A stretch of DNA of 64,000 bases from Chloranthus sessilifolius (taxonomy: Eukaryota > Streptophyta > Magnoliopsida > Chloranthales > Chloranthaceae): positions 89,783,184 through 89,847,183 of the forward strand of contig CM037596.1 in NCBI GenBank assembly GCA_021018995.1, in the 5' to 3' direction. Below are positions 33,378 to 45,170 of the stretch, piece by piece. Within the stretch, counting starts at the first letter, position 1; the number at the start of each line of letters is the position of its first letter. Below the pieces are notes generated by a model. The model was not told the DNA's origin and ran no database searches. It saw only the letters and a program-made list of their open reading frames with translations. Made by a program: the position numbers and the translations under genes.

Positions 33378-34947
33378 ATGCCGCCCAAAACCCGTTTGTC
33401 TTCGAAGAAGGCAACGTCTAAACTCCCGGTCCGGCATAAGAACGCCGCTCTGCCACCACCTACCCCATGGCCGGTGAGGACTCCATCACCGTCGGCATCG
33501 GAGACCACCTCCGGTTCGATGAGCGCATCTTTGTGCGAGTCTTCACGTGAATCCACACCCATGCCGCCACCACCCACCAAGGTCCTTCAACCCAATGAGT
33601 GGTGGGAGGCTAAAACCTTCGAGACCGACTACGTCATTGACCAAACCCTATTCACCAACCCCGAGGTACCGGGCGAGACCCAATGGGCTCGCAATTACCT
33701 TCAAAATGCTGGCCTTGGCAACCTTTTGAAACCAATCTGGAGTTCCTACTACCCTCGATTGATTAGACTTTTCTACCAAGGGCTCGTGGATGGCCCTATC
33801 GACGACGTAGTTAAGACTACCATTGAAGGTCAGGAATACATCATCACCCGTCATCATATCCACGAGGTCCTTGAATGCTACCTCGACTTTACACCCGAGA
33901 CCACCCTCTTTCCACCCTTCGAGGAAGAGGTTAAGCTTGAGGAGATCGTCGACCGTATGACCAACGGGAAGACGGGGTCGGATCCTCCATTAGGAGGGTC
34001 GACCTTCCCCACTATATGTGGATGCTTGATTTAATAATCAAGTGCTACCTCTACCCCATGTGCCACGACACCGAGCGCGTAGAGAAAGTGCAACAGGCAC
34101 TTTACCCGGCCTTCTGTGGTCATTGGTTCGATGCGACAATGCTCATCCTAGAGGGGATTAGATATATAAAGGGCAAACTGATGAAGGGCAATCTAAGGCC
34201 TAAGGAGACGATGCCATATGCTCGGCTCATCTCGAGCATGTTGGAGTGCTACTCCGACGCCCCCGACTATGCCGTATCGCCTCACGAGATGAGGGCTACG
34301 GATTGCGTGAAGTAATTCAGCATTGCTTCATGGCGTCGTAGCTACAACCTTCTCAAGAAGACCCTACCGGCAGTAGTCGCACCACCGCCGCCCCCACCAC
34401 CGCAGCAGGATCCACCCGTTGGGGGAGCACCACCAGTGGGGGATGCCCCACTAGTCATTCCACCACCTGAGGGAACCCCAGCTCACCCCTCAGTGTCAGC
34501 CGGGCAGCAGCCCATTGTTCCACCTTCCACCACCTCAGCACACCACCCTCCCGATCAGCCGCGGCGATACCTACTTCATCCTACCGCCGCCGAGCACCTC
34601 ACTCCGGCCCTACCATTGAGGACGTGTTGGCACGCATGGAAGCCAACAACGAGCGGATCAACCAGAGGATGGACTTCCTTATGTTCCATATGCTCTACTA
34701 CATCTACCCATTGGACTATCAGCGGCACCTAGCTCAGGAGGAGGAGTGGACAACAGGTTGGACCACCTTCCATAGGGGTCTAGTCTTCCATCCGAGAAAA
34801 TCGGCTATCGGCGCATCAAGCTCGGCACCACAGCAGCCCGAGTAGCCACCTGAGACAGAGACACCCCAGCCGATACCACCGGAGCCGCCAGTTCCTCCAC
34901 CGGAGCCTACCCCTACATCAGATCAGCCTGGCGAGGGGACGGCGTGA
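33378..34947 (+). pseudogene. Extra ORF (aORF) of element A, WWEAKTFE/LFYQ-type protein
   Basis: The ATG at 33378 begins MPPKTRLSSKKATSKLP, a basic Pro/Ser-rich N-terminus. Then come NEWWEAKTFETDYVID, WARNYLQNAGLGNLLKPIW, SYYPRLIRLFYQGLVDGPID, IEGQEYIITRHHIHEVL, and after a frameshift near 34020 MWMLDLIIKCYLYPMCH, FCGHWFDATMLILEG, PYARLISSMLECY. A stop at 34313 is followed by Pro-rich sequence and, in another frame (about 34615), a coiled segment EDVLARMEANNERINQRMDF with LYYIYPLDYQRHLAQ, and a Pro/Glu-rich tail. About 500 residues if intact. It is related to the D aORF and resembles the 'putative plant transposon protein' family. Role unknown. It is unusual for a chromodomain-bearing element. 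Confidence 0.7.
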
Positions 34948-35204
34948 GACTGAGACAAGGATGTTCCTTTTTGTATGCCGATTATGGCACTTTTGATGTA
35001 ATTGAAATGATGTAATTCAACAAGTTGTAAATTTTACAAATTAATGAAACATAGAAAATTCTTTGTAGTATCTGTGTAAATTCATTGTGCCTACTTGCTC
35101 TGTATAATGCATCTGTCACCTTTTGGTGTGTGGGTACGCGACACCCCAGTGTGCGGGGTACCCAAGCGAACACCTATGGATTATTTTCGAGGACGAAAAT
35201 TCCC
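34948..35204 (+). other. Element A 3' untranslated region
   Basis: About 260 bp without a frame between the extra ORF and the polypurine tract. Confidence 0.6.
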
Positions 35205-35217
35205 AAGGTGGGGAGGA
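35205..35217 (+). other. Polypurine tract of element A
   Basis: AAGGTGGGGAGGA directly before TGTAATAACC. Confidence 0.85.
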
Positions 35218-37715
35218 TGTAATAACCCAGAAAATTGCGTTAAATGGTGACCTCAAGATCCGTGCCTGACTGGTCATAGGTTTGACTAAATAGGAGTTCA
35301 CTAGTTGACTTGAGAAGTGATGAACAGATGTGATGTGAATATGATGTATGTGGAGTGTAATGTGAATATGGGATCACATACACCTATCTAGGTGTATGTG
35401 CTTAACACCAAGACAAGAGGGATATAAGGGTTTAATAACCCTATTTCTCTTTTGTTTGAACCATTGAAGAGAGAGTTAAGAGGAGAGAGAGAGAAGTAAA
35501 GAGGAGTTATTGAGGAGGGGGTGAATGCAAATCAAAGTAAGAGCATTCATTGATGGATTCAAAGCATTTGGGATCGTGAAACGAGTGATGGAACCCTAGC
35601 CATCAAAACCCAACAAAATCTATCCCTTGATGGGATTCTTGAGGTAAGTTTTAAATTGAAGTTAATGCATAGATGTAGGATGATTAAATTCTGTCAAATA
35701 TGCTTAGAAGAGTAGATTGAAGGCTTAGAAAAGGAAAGGATAGAGATTTGGAAGAACAGCCCGAAAGGGGGCTGAATCTAGCCAAATCGATTAATCAAAA
35801 TGGGAGTTCGATTAATCGATTTTGGCCTAGAAGTTGAAAAGTCATGGAAGCCCGATTTCGATTAGTCGATTTGAAAATCGACAATCGACTGGGAAGCTCT
35901 AGCCACTGGAGAAATGAAACCTGGGGAAATCGACTAATCGAATTGGGATTTCGATTAATCGATTTGGGATCGATTAATCGATTTTGAGATCTCGATTGCT
36001 CAATTTAAGAATCGACTGCTTTATGTTGGAGACCTCGATTAATCGATTTGGGATCGATTAATCGAATTTGAATCTCGATTAATCGATTTTGAGAATCGAT
36101 TAATCGATTTTGGTTTTGATTAATTAATTTTGGAAATCGATTAATCGAATTGCATTTCGATTAATCGATTAATCGACTTTGACAGTTTTGCTTAAACCTT
36201 ATAATGAACTTTGAGATTCAGGGAGGGTCTTGGACCTTCTTTGTTACATCTTTAGTGATGAGTTACATGTGTTATGTTGTACCATAGGTGGTACGTATGA
36301 TCATGAGCACAAGGAGTCGTGTGGGACCTTGATACTAGAAGTTTCAAAGACTTGAGATAGGGAACACCTTGAACATGTACTTTAATTTTAAGAGCATGTA
36401 TGTAGTGATATATTTATCAAATTGAAGTTGTTTTAAATTGTGAAAAGCTTTGTGAAAATGGGTACGTGTGTGACACCAAAAATGTGATAAAGGCATCTGT
36501 GTGATGCAAGTAACTAAGAACAAGAAATCTAATGAGATTGAGACATCCCCAGTGGATGAGGAAGTAATAAAGGCATCAGGTATGACGCGGGTATATTTAC
36601 ATCCCAGGGATGTATACATAGGATTGAATAATTACTGTTGAGGCCTAACTGATATAAGATAGCACACTTACACGGTGAACAACTATATGTAATGCACATG
36701 ATATTTTTATTATTTGAGGTTTGGAGGATACCCCATCGACGTGGCGGGATACCCACGACTGACGCGGCAGGATATCCGTGACCGGTACGGCGGCGAATCC
36801 GTACACCAGCACGGAGGTTTATCCGTGACCGTAAGTACATCCCAGGGATGTTGTGTGATATTTAACCCCGCCGCCTAGTGAGAAAGGGGCTTGGGTAGTA
36901 TTCTCAGGGAATACATGTTTCTACAACTGTCTAATTAGATGACGATAAAGGGTATCTCATCGGGGCTCGATGCTATATTGCTCGGGGACTACTTAAGTTG
37001 AAGATTTAAGTTTTGCTTTAGGCCTGTTCAGTGTCATTCATGATTAAATCAACAGTAATGTAATACATGCAACTTACTAGTAAATTGAGTGTAAATCATC
37101 TGCTTTTAATTAGTTTTCTAGCAAATGCATAGATTCATCATGCTTTGAATATCATACAATATATGTGAGTTTTGATTTATATGTTCATTGTGTTGTTCCC
37201 TATTGAACTAGGATGTAGCTCACCCTTTAGACTATACATCACAGGTCCACTGATAACAGCAGCGGAGGCTTCGGGGACGTGGATCTGGGTGATTCGGATT
37301 ACGTACCTGGAGACGAGTTGGAGCCTCCTCCCGAGGACTTCTTCTAGGTGACTCTGTTGTTCACTTTGATAGAGAGTCAGTTTTGTGAGCAGATTAGTGC
37401 GGCTTGGTATGTCAACCCTTTATTTTTAAAACAATGTAATTAAACTAGATTATTCTTTTGGGGAACCATCTGGGGTGATCTGATTATCACCGATGATTCA
37501 GGTCAGTTCTTTGTTCATGCAGTGGCATGAAAGTAGAACTATCTTTTACATATGCCAGTTGGGCATATTAACTTTTTTCCACTTTAATGAAATTAATTGC
37601 TTTATTTGTTAAATTGTGCTTGTTATACCAATGTTCCGTGCTATGTTTTGGGGCACGATCTGGAGGATCGTGCTGATGGCACGAGTTTCGGGGTGTCGAA
37701 CTCCGGGCTATCACA
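35218..37715 (+). repeat. 3' LTR of element A
   Basis: About 2.5 kb, collinear with 10739-13282. It has a shorter TCGATTAATCGA array (35784-36180) and an extra segment near 37345-37395 (gtgactctgttgttcac..) missing from the 5' LTR. It ends GGGCTATCACA. Confidence 0.93.
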
Positions 37716-38592
37716 TTCGATCACGCGTCTATCATGAGATGCATGATCGGATTGAGCGCCCTATCACTGGCACGCAATTGGCCTACGCCCGACCTAGTCA
37801 TACCGTCCTTGACCCCTAAGTTTCCTCTATTAAATGCTTCGAGAGTGGAGCTTAATTGGATTATGCACTCCAAAATAGGCGCGCAATTAGTTCTAACGCT
37901 ATTTGGACTAGGAAACTCGCTGAGTAAGTCAACTGGTCGCTCACTGAGTCGGTGACCAACTTAAAGTGATTAAGCACTGGGAGACCGACACGCAATTTTA
38001 TTAAACGCCTGAAACAAAGCGTTTAATTGAAGAAAAACCTATAAAATATTTTTTTAATTTTGAGACAAAAAAGAGAGGGAGAAGAGCGAGAGACAACAGA
38101 CTTTTTTGGGATTCTGAAACTAGAGAACTCTGAGAATGAGCACATAGAGCAACCTAACCATGATTTCAATATTCAAGCGTAGAATCTTCGAGGTTTCTCT
38201 CTGCAACCCCGGTCCTAGATAAAAATCTTAGTTTTAGACTTAGGATCTTTCTCTTAGTTTTAATTATAGGTTTTAATTTTTAGTCTGAGACCGTAGCACC
38301 CTTTTTTAGACCGCAAATATTTTATATCTGGTTCTAGTTCTCCAAATTTAAAATCAGTCCTTAATCCGATGGTCTAATTTACCGACCCTAGGCTTTAATA
38401 TCGTTCTAAAATCTCAATTTCCAGTCCTATCATTAATTTCTAGTTCTAGTCCTATTTTAGAACCTGTCTTTAATCATACGGTCTGATTTTCTGATTTCAG
38501 ACCCAAAGTCAGTCCTAGAAATTTTAATTTTAATTTTAATTTCTTAGTTTAATATTTCTAAAAAAACCTAAATATTAATTTTAGTTTTTATA
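37716..38592 (+). repeat. 5' LTR of element C, segment 2
   Basis: The first 5 bp (ttcga) are the duplication flanking A. From 37721 it continues the C LTR (tcacgcgtctatcatgagat), aligning with 62536-63415. GCGC and AATT motifs occur to about 38035, then T-rich sequence. It is interrupted by solo LTR E at 38592. Confidence 0.9.
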
Positions 38593-41500
38593 TGTAACAA
38601 CCCGTATTTTGCTACCGTCGACTCATTGACCCTAGATGGTCATGCGACAATTTTGACCCAAGTCAAACATTTGACTATGTAATGTGGTCTTGAAACCCAT
38701 TGGTTATAATTAGAATTATGTGCCAAACGCTTTAAATCCCAACCTGTACCCTGTGTAGAGTATATGCGTGTTTGTGCATGTTGCACATGAACCCAGGCCC
38801 AAATTTTCAAACTTAGGCCTCTAATCGAATATGTCGACTAAGTGGGCTGACCGATTGAGCCGACTATCCGAGCGGATTATATGTCCTGATTGGGTGCATG
38901 TCTGCTAAGAAACATGTCACCGTTCAGATTTTTCAAACGGGATCGTTTTGGGTTCATTTGAGATCGTGTGAGATTTTTAGGACCAAGTTCATACACCGTG
39001 GTTGTGTGTATTGGCTCGACACCAAGTCCGATTGATAAGTGGTTTGGGTGTGTAGGCCCCACACCGAACCAAAAGGTCATTTACATAGTAGATGGCACCT
39101 TAATTAGGTATGTCCGTTTCACGAGAGATCTAATTCTTTGGATAAGAACTAATACCCAAAATGGGTGTATGCATTTTATAAGGAAACAACCCCTTTTTAT
39201 ATAAAGTCAAATGCTTCCTTTGAAAGCTAAAATCGGTGGCATTCTTTTGGGGGTTTTGGGTTCTAGTTGGGTCTAGAGAGAGAAAGAGAGAAGAGCTTGA
39301 GGAGATCGCATTGTAGACTATCCTAACGTCGAATCGGCTCCGTTGAACTATGAGGTATTGGCCTCGAGATTAGTTTGTGTGCCGCGGGGAGTTGTTGATT
39401 CCGACATCAATGAGATTTTTGAGATTTTGAATGTGTGGGTTTGACGATAGAGAACCTACCGTTGTGATCACGGCGTACGCGATTGGGTGAGTGAAGGGTA
39501 GTGCGGTTTGAAAGGGAGCTTCACCGTAAGCTTCATTTCGATTCAATCGACGAAAGGATCACCGAAATTGGGTCTAAAATCCTCATTTGGGCAAAAGCTC
39601 GTAGAATGAAGAAAACGACTTTGATAAGGTGAGCATCGTGATGCTTTAAAATAATTAAACATTACTTAAAATTTATGTGTTAATGTCTGTGATAATCATT
39701 GAGATTCATCGAAGATTTTGGGTTGGAGTTGGAGAAGCTCAAACCCGAGTTTGGGTGAATTCTGTCAAAAATTGACCGGTTGATTTCAAAACTGACCGGT
39801 CGATTTTCACCAAACAGTAAGAAATTTTGGGTTCTGGAGAAACCGACCGGTCAATTTTTAAATCGACCGGTTGAATTTGAAAACCGACCGGTCGAATTCC
39901 TCTGAGCTCACCGATACTGCATTAGTGTTTAGGCCGTAACTTTCTGCTCCGATATCCGATTGCCGCTTGTCGCAATTATTATGGAATTAGAAAGAGAACA
40001 GAAAGCTCTACAACTTTTATGAATTGACCAACTTGAGAATCAACTATTTTAAAGGTAAAAATTTAGTGTGAACTGGGTTCAAATTCTGTTTTGGTCAAGA
40101 TACGAAACCGACCGATCAGAATTATTTCGACTGGTCGATCTGGAAAATCAACCGATCAAAAGTGGCACGACTGGTCGATTTTCATAAAACAATGAGTATA
40201 TAATTTGGGTTCTAGAGAAATCGATTGGTCAATTTTGAAATCAACTGGTCGAATTTGAAAATCGACCGGTCAAAATTGAAAATCGACTGCTCGAATTTAA
40301 CTGAGCTTGCCAATACTACTTTGGTATTTTGGGCATAATGTTTTATCCCGAACTTATAATCGCATGATTCTTGAGGCGTTGGAAAAAGTACAACAAGATC
40401 TACAACTTTTATGAATTAATCATTTTGTGAATAAAAATATTTAATGGTCAAAAATTAGGGGGAAGGTTGCGTCAAATTATAAGTTAGCACGAGCTTGTCC
40501 GTTTCCGCCTCGGTTTTGAGAAAACATATAAATACATTGAATTTGTTAGAAATTATAAGAAATTTTTTATACCTCATCGTATCTGTGATGTAGATTGACC
40601 ACGGGAGACCGTATGTGAGGACCATTGGGTGCTTTGAACTGCTCTGAAATCAAGGTAGGGGAAACTTAGTGTATAATTACATTTTGTGAATTTGATTAAT
40701 AGTTCTTTGATATGATTTTGATAAGATTGAATGAAAACTAATTATAAGTTTGACCTTATTTGAACTAGTGTTTGAATTCTTTGAAACTAGAACTGAAATT
40801 TAATGAATTTGAGAAGTTGATATTTGATTGTATTTGAAAATGAAATAGTTTTGCATCATTGACTAATACTTGAATTTATGTATTTGGAACTCCATAAAAT
40901 GAACTTGACATATGAACTTGAACATGAATTTGGAACTTGAATTCGACCTCTAAGTTCGAACCGTGAATTCGTTGATTTCGAACTCCGAGCATGAATCTGA
41001 ATCCATCTTTGAATCCGAAACCTTGATCCATTCTTGAATCCAAACTTGATAGTTGAACTTGTTACTTGAATCTGAACTTGAACTTGAACCTTGAACTTCA
41101 GGCAGAGAGGAGTAGAGGCTCCAAAGAGGGGTAGAGTCCCCGGGGTTTTAACCTCGTTCCTTCCATGTAGGATGCTCTGTTCCCGCGACATGGGATGCTT
41201 TGGTCTCAGATTGGTTATTTGTTGCAAATTCGACATTGTTTGTAAATCCGAACTTGAACCACGATGTGAACTTGAACCTTGATTCGAATGTGAACCTTGA
41301 TTCATAAATTCATCCGAATCTTAGAAAATAAGAAATAAGATATTTATTTTGCTTTCCATTTGACACGAAAATATGTGAACACAGATTGTTGATTGAAATT
41401 TGGTTTTGAAATTTATTACTGAAAGGATTTTTCAAATATCGTTTTGATATGAAAATGCTTTGAAGATTGTCATGAATCTATGAATTTATCTGATAAGATG

Positions 41501-41957
41501 TAACTGCTATTGAGTTTTCTCTACTGAGCTTAGATGTTAGCTCACCCCAACTATACGTCAACGGTGTAGTTTTGAGGAGGGCTCAGACTACGCACATGAA
41601 GAAAAGGAGCTTTCGCATAAGGTATTGTACTCTGTTCTGGGATCGTAGAATTAGTGCCTTGTGGGTTTGGTGAGTTAAGGTTTGGTACATTGGTACTGTT
41701 GTACACCACTGTTGGTGATGGCTGGCCATCTCTGGTGTTTGTTTAGTTCTGTGCATGTTAGATATTAAAACTGGAGATTTTTATTCATGACATATGTAAC
41801 TTTGCTTTGATTTCCGTATGTATATGGATGTGCCAAGTTTTCTATATCAGATTGTGATTTACGATCTGGCGGTCCGGGTTTTCCAATTTTGTATAAGTTA
41901 GTTTAAGAAAAAAAATATGTCTCAAAATTTTAGGTTGGAAAAATTCGGGCTGTCACA
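38593..41957 (+). mobile_element. Element E: 3.4-kb solo LTR of a Tekay-like element
   Basis: It runs TGTAACAACCCG to GGGCTGTCACA with a perfect 5-bp duplication ttata (38588-38592 and 41958-41962). The uninterrupted C LTR sequence at 63400-63415 confirms the empty site. No gag or pol lies inside. Its end block (ctactgagcttagatg..agctcacc, ggtgatggctggccatc) parallels LTR A. A solo LTR arises when the two LTRs of an element recombine and delete the interior. Confidence 0.92.
39764..40300 (+). repeat. GACCGGTC palindromic minisatellite in LTR E
   Basis: Several units of AAAaCCGACCGGTCGAATTT and decayed forms (cgactggtcgat, cgattggtcaat) lie in two clusters, 39764-39900 and 40100-40300, separated by a repeated 'ctacaacttttatgaatt' spacer block. 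The scaffold CGA-NNNN-TCG-AATTT is the same as in the A repeat, with CCGG in place of TTAA. Confidence 0.8.
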
Positions 41958-43244
41958 TTATAATTCTAGTTTCTCAATTTCATTCATAATTATTACTCCG
42001 AAATCGACTCTGAAAAATCCAAAAATACTATTTTATAATCCTAAATCCAATTTATCTTTAATCTCAGCCATCCGATTTGCCTAAGGGAGCTTACGGAGGG
42101 TACTCGGGAACGAGGCCAATCCTCCTTAGCATAGCAGGCCCAAAACTCTTTTTTTATATTTATTTAGTTACTTTAATTAGGGTTATAATATCAGTTCCAT
42201 AATTTCTTCTTAGAATTTTAGTATAGTTAATTTACATGCTTCATTTTAATTAAATCTTTAGAATAATTGCTTCGATTAGAGCTCCAATAAAATTAGTTCC
42301 TTTATTTTAATTAGATAATTCTAGCATAGTTAATTCCTCGCTTTATTAGACCTCAGTATTATTAATTAGTCCTTTTATTTTAATTAGAATCTTAGTATAA
42401 TTAATTTATTGCTCTGATCATAATTCTAGTCAAATCAGTTCCTTTATTTTAATCAGAATTTAGTATAGTTAATTCATTGCTTTAATCAGAATTTTAGAAA
42501 AATTAGTTTATTTGCTTTAATTAGAATTTTAATAAAATTAGTATATTTGCTTAAATTAGAGTTTTAGTAAAACTGGTTCTCTATTTCAATTAGAATTTTT
42601 GGTAGAACTAGTATACATGCTTTCCTTAGAATTTCAATATAACTAGCATGCTTGGTTTAATTAAAGTCTCATTAAAAATTAATACACCTGCACTCCTAGT
42701 ACAATTAGGAGACCGATATTAATTGGACTTTTAGTAGTATTAGGACACTATATTAATAAGAATTCTAGTAGTGATAGAAAACTAATATCAATTAGACTCC
42801 TTATAGGATTGCAACACCTAAAATTAATTAGACTCCTGATAGAATTAGAATACTAAATTAAATAAACTATAATAAATTCTCACATAACTAAACCCACAAC
42901 AGAATTGGGAAGTCTAAACTTATTAGAACTACAATAATAACAGGGGAAGGGAAGAAAATTTAAACTATCTAAATTATAAGAAAAGACATTGCTGTTGACG
43001 TTTGCAGGCGGGCGATTCAGTAAAGAAGTAACCCACACCCGCTCTAAAGTGTGATCATTGACGTGTTGCAGCGTCGTTAAATATCTGCAGCTGGCGATCG
43101 CAACAAACTAGAAACCTTTCTAGAAAACCCCTTTATTTTACCTCCACTATTTCAAACGCCGCATCGCTAAAGTCCACTTGGACAAAATTGGAGCCACTTA
43201 TTCAACGGGGATCGAGAGGAACCCATAAAAAGTGTGCACCAATA
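41958..43244 (+). repeat. 5' LTR of element C, segment 3
   Basis: The first 5 bp are the duplication flanking E, then it continues as in 63416-64000 and on to the LTR end caccaata at 43244. It includes the conserved island (42072-42135) and the end block shared with the solo LTR at 4060-4334. Confidence 0.88.
42072..42135 (+). other. Conserved LTR island with GGAA-capped hairpin (C 5' LTR)
   Basis: Same island as 3423-3490. Hairpin CTCG-GGAA-CGAG at 42103-42114 with outer GG/CC pairs. GGAA is of the GNRA tetraloop class. Confidence 0.7.
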
Positions 43245-43247
43245 GAC

Positions 43248-43265
43248 TGACAATCGCGATGGGAC
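43248..43265 (+). other. Probable primer-binding site of element C
   Basis: Just after the LTR end the sequence tgacaatcgcgatgggac resembles the Tat-type site TGGCGACTC..ATGGGGA with several substitutions. The site is degraded, so the tRNA cannot be named safely. Confidence 0.5.
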
Positions 43266-43382
43266 AACTTTTGCAAACTTTTTTTCTAGATAGTTTTCAT
43301 CTTATCTCCCTATTTTTCTTTCCATCACGTCATTTAGATTCCTTTTTATATATATATGAGTCTTCATCAAAGACTCGAGATG

Positions 43383-45170
43383 TCTGGTATACGATGAGTG
43401 AGTTTAGGGGACCCACCATTGTGGGGATATCATAACAACCCCACATACGAAGAAGAATCATTTCACAATTCTAGCCCACGACAACCTCAGATTAACATGG
43501 TCGGCGAGCAAGAAAATTCCTTCTCCACCCCACACACCGGTAATAATCATAATGGGAGAGATAGTAACATCGGACAAAACCTCACTGCTCAACAGATCGT
43601 AGAACCCAGTATTCAAAGAATACAAAGAGGAAATTATGGCTTCGAGGAATTGTTTCAAGGGTTGGCCGCTACATATGAAACCATTAGGTCACGACAATTT
43701 TCAGAAGAACAAGAGCGACAAGAGAGTCCCCCTCCTACCCCGAGCACAGTGTCAGCCTGTGCCACACCATTGAGACAACCTGCCCACACATTCTCAATAA
43801 TGACTCTTTAGACAAGGTTTGCTCACGGGTCGCTCTAAAAGACAGCACCATTAAAATCAAAGATCTCCCTAAAATGCTCGATGAGTACATGGCCAAGAGA
43901 GAGCACCCCAGTCACTCATTCGGATTCGACAAATTTTGTCGGGAAGTCAAGTTTAATTTACCAATAGGATTTAAGCCACCAAAATTTACCAAAAATAATG
44001 GCACGGGAAATCTGAATTATCACTTGGCCCTCTTTTATAATGATTATTGACCCATACGTGATAATCAAGGACTTCTCATTCACTATTTCCAACGCCTATT
44101 AGAAGGAGAAGCTTTAGGTTGGTTTGCGGGACTCCCACTCTATAAAATAGAAACCTTCGATGAATTAGTCGGTCAATTTCTAGACTAATACAAACACTTG
44201 ATCCAAGAGACAGCCAGTCTCAGCGATCTAATGGCAGCTAAATAAGGACCTGATAAAGAATTTATCGACTTCATCGCCAGATAGAGAAAACTCGTCGCTA
44301 GGACCGGCATCTCAATGAAAGAGAAGGATTCGGTGGACATTATCATCGATAACACTAGAGAACCGTTAAAGAGAGTACTTGTCATAAGTGATTGCCCCGA
44401 CTTCACTGCACTCCACTCCCGGGCATCCCGACTAGCGCGACACATTGAAGGCGGAGACCTTGCTCCATCTATAGTCACATCGAAAGTAGGCTCTTCCAGT
44501 GAATCAAAATAAAAAATAATAAGAAAGACTTAGAAACCGAACAGGTCAACACCGTTGTTAATCAAGAACAAAACTTTGGGAACTGAAATTTTCACCCACG
44601 AAACTTCGAACAAAATCAAAATCAGCAACGATACATGAACCAAAACTAAGGCACTAATCAGCAAAGATATGCAAACCAAAACCAAAGCAAGAATCAGAAT
44701 CAGGGCCAGTATCAGAATAGAAATCAATATCCCAACACCTACCAGAATCAAAACACGACGCAAAATCGACCAACCCACGTGCCAAATTACAATAGTGTGC
44801 TCCCACTGCAGAACTTTAACCCAGTCAGAGGCCCCTACCAGCCAAGGCGAGAACACTATCTCCCTTTACTGGATACGATTCCCAATATCTTTCATCTCCT
44901 TAATACTCAAAATCTCCTCCGATTCCCGTAGGAAAGGCCCCGCCTATGGCCGAAAAATCTAGACTATAGTAAATATTGTGCCTTCCATCGATACATCGAG
45001 CACAACCTAGAAGACTATTGGGTACTCAGGGACGTAATCTATGACATGAATGACTGAAGTTAGATTGATTGGGAAGCCCTTAGGAATCCTAACCCTAATA
45101 ATAACCAACCCCAACAAAATTTAGGGATTGTTAATAACCCCATGCCGAACCACAACTAAGCAACACCGGC
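43383..45170 (+). pseudogene. gag: Element C gag (broken)
   Basis: The start is unclear: an ATG at 43394 closes quickly, and the open frame from about 43398 (SLGDPPLWGYHNNPTYEE) lacks an ATG there. An N-terminal region is followed by the capsid domain (about 43920-44500): NLPIGFKPPKFTKNNGTGN, LIHYFQRLLEGEALGWFAGL, ETFDELVGQFLD, LHSRASRLARHIEGGD. Then an Asn/Gln-rich run (44640-44770) and a knuckle-like block YCAFHRYIEHNLEDYWVLRD near 44980, where the second Cys has become Tyr. At least one frameshift near 43810 and many stops. Confidence 0.8.

Larger units (their letters stand above)
10739..37715 (+). mobile_element. Element A: Tekay-like Ty3/Gypsy element (hosts B)
   Basis: LTRs are 10739-13282 and 35218-37715, starting TGTAATAACC and ending ..TCATA/..TCACA. 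The flanks gtcga (10734-10738) and ttcga (37716-37720) form a 5-bp duplication with one mismatch. Order: primer site TGGTATCAGAGC, gag with zinc knuckle, protease, RT, RNase H, [B inserted], integrase with GPF module and chromodomain, a TCGATTAATCGA array, an extra ORF, polypurine tract. Without B it is about 13 kb. Domain order, chromodomain and initiator-Met primer site fit the Tekay/Del chromoviruses. The extra ORF after the chromodomain is not part of the usual Tekay plan as I know it. Confidence 0.92.

Noticed and set aside
44185-44856. Minus-strand frames opposite C gag
   Set aside because: The plus strand encodes recognisable capsid and Asn/Gln-rich gag sequence; the hydrophobic minus frames are its complement.
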